Shown here: positions 62,779 to 64,000 of the stretch, piece by piece
Position numbering within the stretch: the first letter of the stretch is position 1
How the letters are laid out: the number at the start of each line of letters is the position of its first letter
NCBI RefSeq assembly: GCF_014069875.1
Contig: NZ_CP059676.1
Span: 1,426,001-1,490,000, forward strand
Source of the DNA: Flaviflexus equikiangi
Lineage (GTDB): Bacteria; Actinomycetota; Actinomycetes; Actinomycetales; Actinomycetaceae
DNA length: 64,000 bases
Reading direction: 5' to 3'
Notes under the pieces: generated by a model
Databases searched by the model: none
Told to the model about the DNA's origin: nothing
What the model saw: only the letters and a program-made list of their open reading frames with translations
Translations under genes and position numbers: made by a program

Positions 62779-64000
62779 TCAGCGAGTTCCGACGAGTTCT
62801 CGTTCTTCCGCTCCGGCAGCATCCGCGCGCGAGGAATCATCCTTCGCGAGCTTGGACGGCCACCAGATCGCCTTGCCGATGTCGAGGCTGAGTGCCGGCA
62901 CCAGGAGCGTGCGGACGATAAAGGTATCGAGCAGCACGCCGAAGGCGACGATGAAGGCAAGCTGGAAGAGGAAGAGGATCGGGATGACGGCCAGAGCCGC
63001 GAAGGTGGCTGCGAGGACCACACCGGCCGAGGTGATGACTGTTCCGGTGATGGCGAGGCCGCGGACGACCCCTTCGTGGGTGCCGTACTTGATCGTCTCT
63101 TCCCGGACGCGGGTCATGAGGAAGATGTTGTAGTCGATGCCGAGTGCGACAAGGAAGACGAAGGAGTAGAGCGGCACCGATGGATCGGCTCCGGGGAAGT
63201 CGAGGATGTTGTTGAACACGACGGCGGCCACACCCATGGCTGTGCCGAACGACAGGATGGTCGTGAGGATCAGCAGGATCGGTGCGACGACAGCGCGCAG
63301 CAGCATCATGAGGATCAGCAGGATGACGACGAGGATGATCGGGATAATGAGGTTCCTATCCGCAATCGATGTGGTGATCGTGTCGAGGTTCGTGGCTGTG
63401 GTGCCGCCGATGAGAGTATCCGGCGCAGCATCGACCATCGTCTCGCGCAGCTCCTCGATCGTCGAGAACGCGTCGGTGGAATCCGCGGGGTCCGTCAGGG
63501 TTGCCTGGAGAAGGACACGTCCATCGACGACTGGCGGCTCAGGCGCAGGCGTTCCTGGGGGGCCGACTGCTGTGATGCCATCGGTGGTGATGGGGGCCTG
63601 GCCGCTAGGCGCGTCGCTGGCGAAGATGGTGACCGAATCGATTCCGTCGTTCTCGTAGAGAGCTGCCACGACAGCATCGATGTCAGATTCGTTGACGAGA
63701 ACGGAGGCGGGGCTGCCGGAGCCTGCAGGGAAGTGCTCGGAGAGCTTCTCCTGACCATCGCGGGCCTCGGAGGCCGTGAGGACGAAATCGGTTTGGGCGA
63801 CACCGTCGGCCTTGAGGGAGAAGGCGCCGAATGCTCCGATGGCGAGAGCCACGGTCGTGAGGATCCAGATGATGCGGGAACGGCGTTCGACGAAGCGGAC
63901 GGTCCTGCCCCAGACGCCATCGAAGTTGATGTGCTCGTGGCCCTCGGAGCCCTCATCGAACTTCGGTACGCGGGGCCAGAACGCCTTCCGGCCGGCAAGT
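62779..64000 (-). CDS. MMPL family RND transporter, N-terminal part outside window
   Basis: The C-terminal 406 residues of an MmpL-like exporter. The frame is open through the window edge, reading LAGRKAFWPRVPKFDEG and then a membrane helix (IIWILTTVALAIGAFGAF), so the ATG at 63852 is not the start. A periplasmic domain is followed by five helices with LVALGIDYNIFLMTRVREE, the family proton-relay segment. The substrate is unknown; MMPL proteins export lipids or siderophores in related genera. Confidence 0.9.
   Translation of the reverse strand, partial: LAGRKAFWPRVPKFDEGSEGHEHINFDGVWGRTVRFVERRSRIIWILTTVALAIGAFGAFSLKADGVAQTDFVLTASEARDGQEKLSEHFPAGSGSPASVLVNESDIDAVVAALYENDGIDSVTIFASDAPSGQAPITTDGITAVGPPGTPAPEPPVVDGRVLLQATLTDPADSTDAFSTIEELRETMVDAAPDTLIGGTTATNLDTITTSIADRNLIIPIILVVILLILMMLLRAVVAPILLILTTILSFGTAMGVAAVVFNNILDFPGADPSVPLYSFVFLVALGIDYNIFLMTRVREETIKYGTHEGVVRGLAITGTVITSAGVVLAATFAALAVIPILFLFQLAFIVAFGVLLDTFIVRTLLVPALSLDIGKAIWWPSKLAKDDSSRADAAGAEERELVGTR

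Overview
The window is high-GC bacterial DNA whose gene families and gene order are those of Actinobacteria. The evidence includes the cydABDC operon, the recG-rsmD-coaD-DUF177-rnc-mutM and clpS-DUF2017-murI-rph-rdgB clusters, proteins known mainly from Actinobacteria (DUF3039, DUF3515, DUF4916, DUF2017), a PimB-like mannosyltransferase, an NdgR-type regulator next to leuCD, and many start codons lying directly at predicted transcription starts. A class C sortase with a two-subunit fimbrial operon suggests a host-associated member of the Actinomycetaceae. That family assignment is an inference from gene content only.

Layout, left to right. 1-8.2 kb: cytochrome bd oxidase genes cydA (5' end cut off), cydB, cydD and cydC, followed with a 4-nt overlap by a GAF-domain histidine kinase; a LuxR-type response regulator converges on them. 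8.3-15 kb: a long minus-strand housekeeping operon from recG to mutM that includes a Dps gene and lacks rpmF at its usual place. 15-19.8 kb: rpmB, thiL, a DUF3515 lipoprotein, ddl, a transsulfuration enzyme and an AMIN-like lipoprotein. 19.87-21.23 kb: a complete IS3-family element with a TAG target duplication, inserted in the 3' end of plsC. 21.2-25.8 kb: plsC-murA, an ArsR-type regulator overlapping an MFS exporter, and a GNAT. 25.8-29.8 kb: leuCD with divergent ndgR, then a PimB-like glycosyltransferase. 29.9-33.5 kb: a DUF364 protein, pdxH, bioY and an unusual GNAT-AAA+ fusion. 33.5-35.5 kb: gltX followed by tRNA-Gln and two tRNA-Glu genes. 35.5-38.4 kb: a C-S lyase, a FAH-family hydrolase and an uncharacterised protein. 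38.4-44.6 kb: a sortase-assembled fimbria (VWA tip protein, backbone pilin, sortase C) and a 600-bp AT-rich control region. 44.6-50.1 kb: a GNAT, tRNA-Leu, a peroxiredoxin, a FolC-like ligase and the proton-translocating transhydrogenase pntAB. 50.2-57.8 kb: small membrane proteins, DUF4916, DUF3054, a second transsulfuration enzyme, the rdgB-rph-MBL-murI-DUF2017-clpS operon and pncB. 57.9-64 kb: DUF3039, HU, an AspT-like antiporter, an ABC exporter, a VOC protein and the C-terminal part of an MMPL transporter cut by the window edge.

Working together: cytochrome bd and the transhydrogenase point to life at low or fluctuating oxygen with NADPH made from the proton gradient, and the adjacent sensor kinase may couple oxidase expression to redox state. 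BioY and PncB indicate vitamin uptake and salvage. Two cystathionine enzymes and a PatB/MalY lyase form a dispersed sulfur amino acid set. The fimbrial operon supplies a covalently anchored adhesin. At least a dozen genes show a TANNNT hexamer 6-7 nt before the start codon and no Shine-Dalgarno sequence, so leaderless translation appears common here. No CRISPR array, prophage or rRNA gene was seen.
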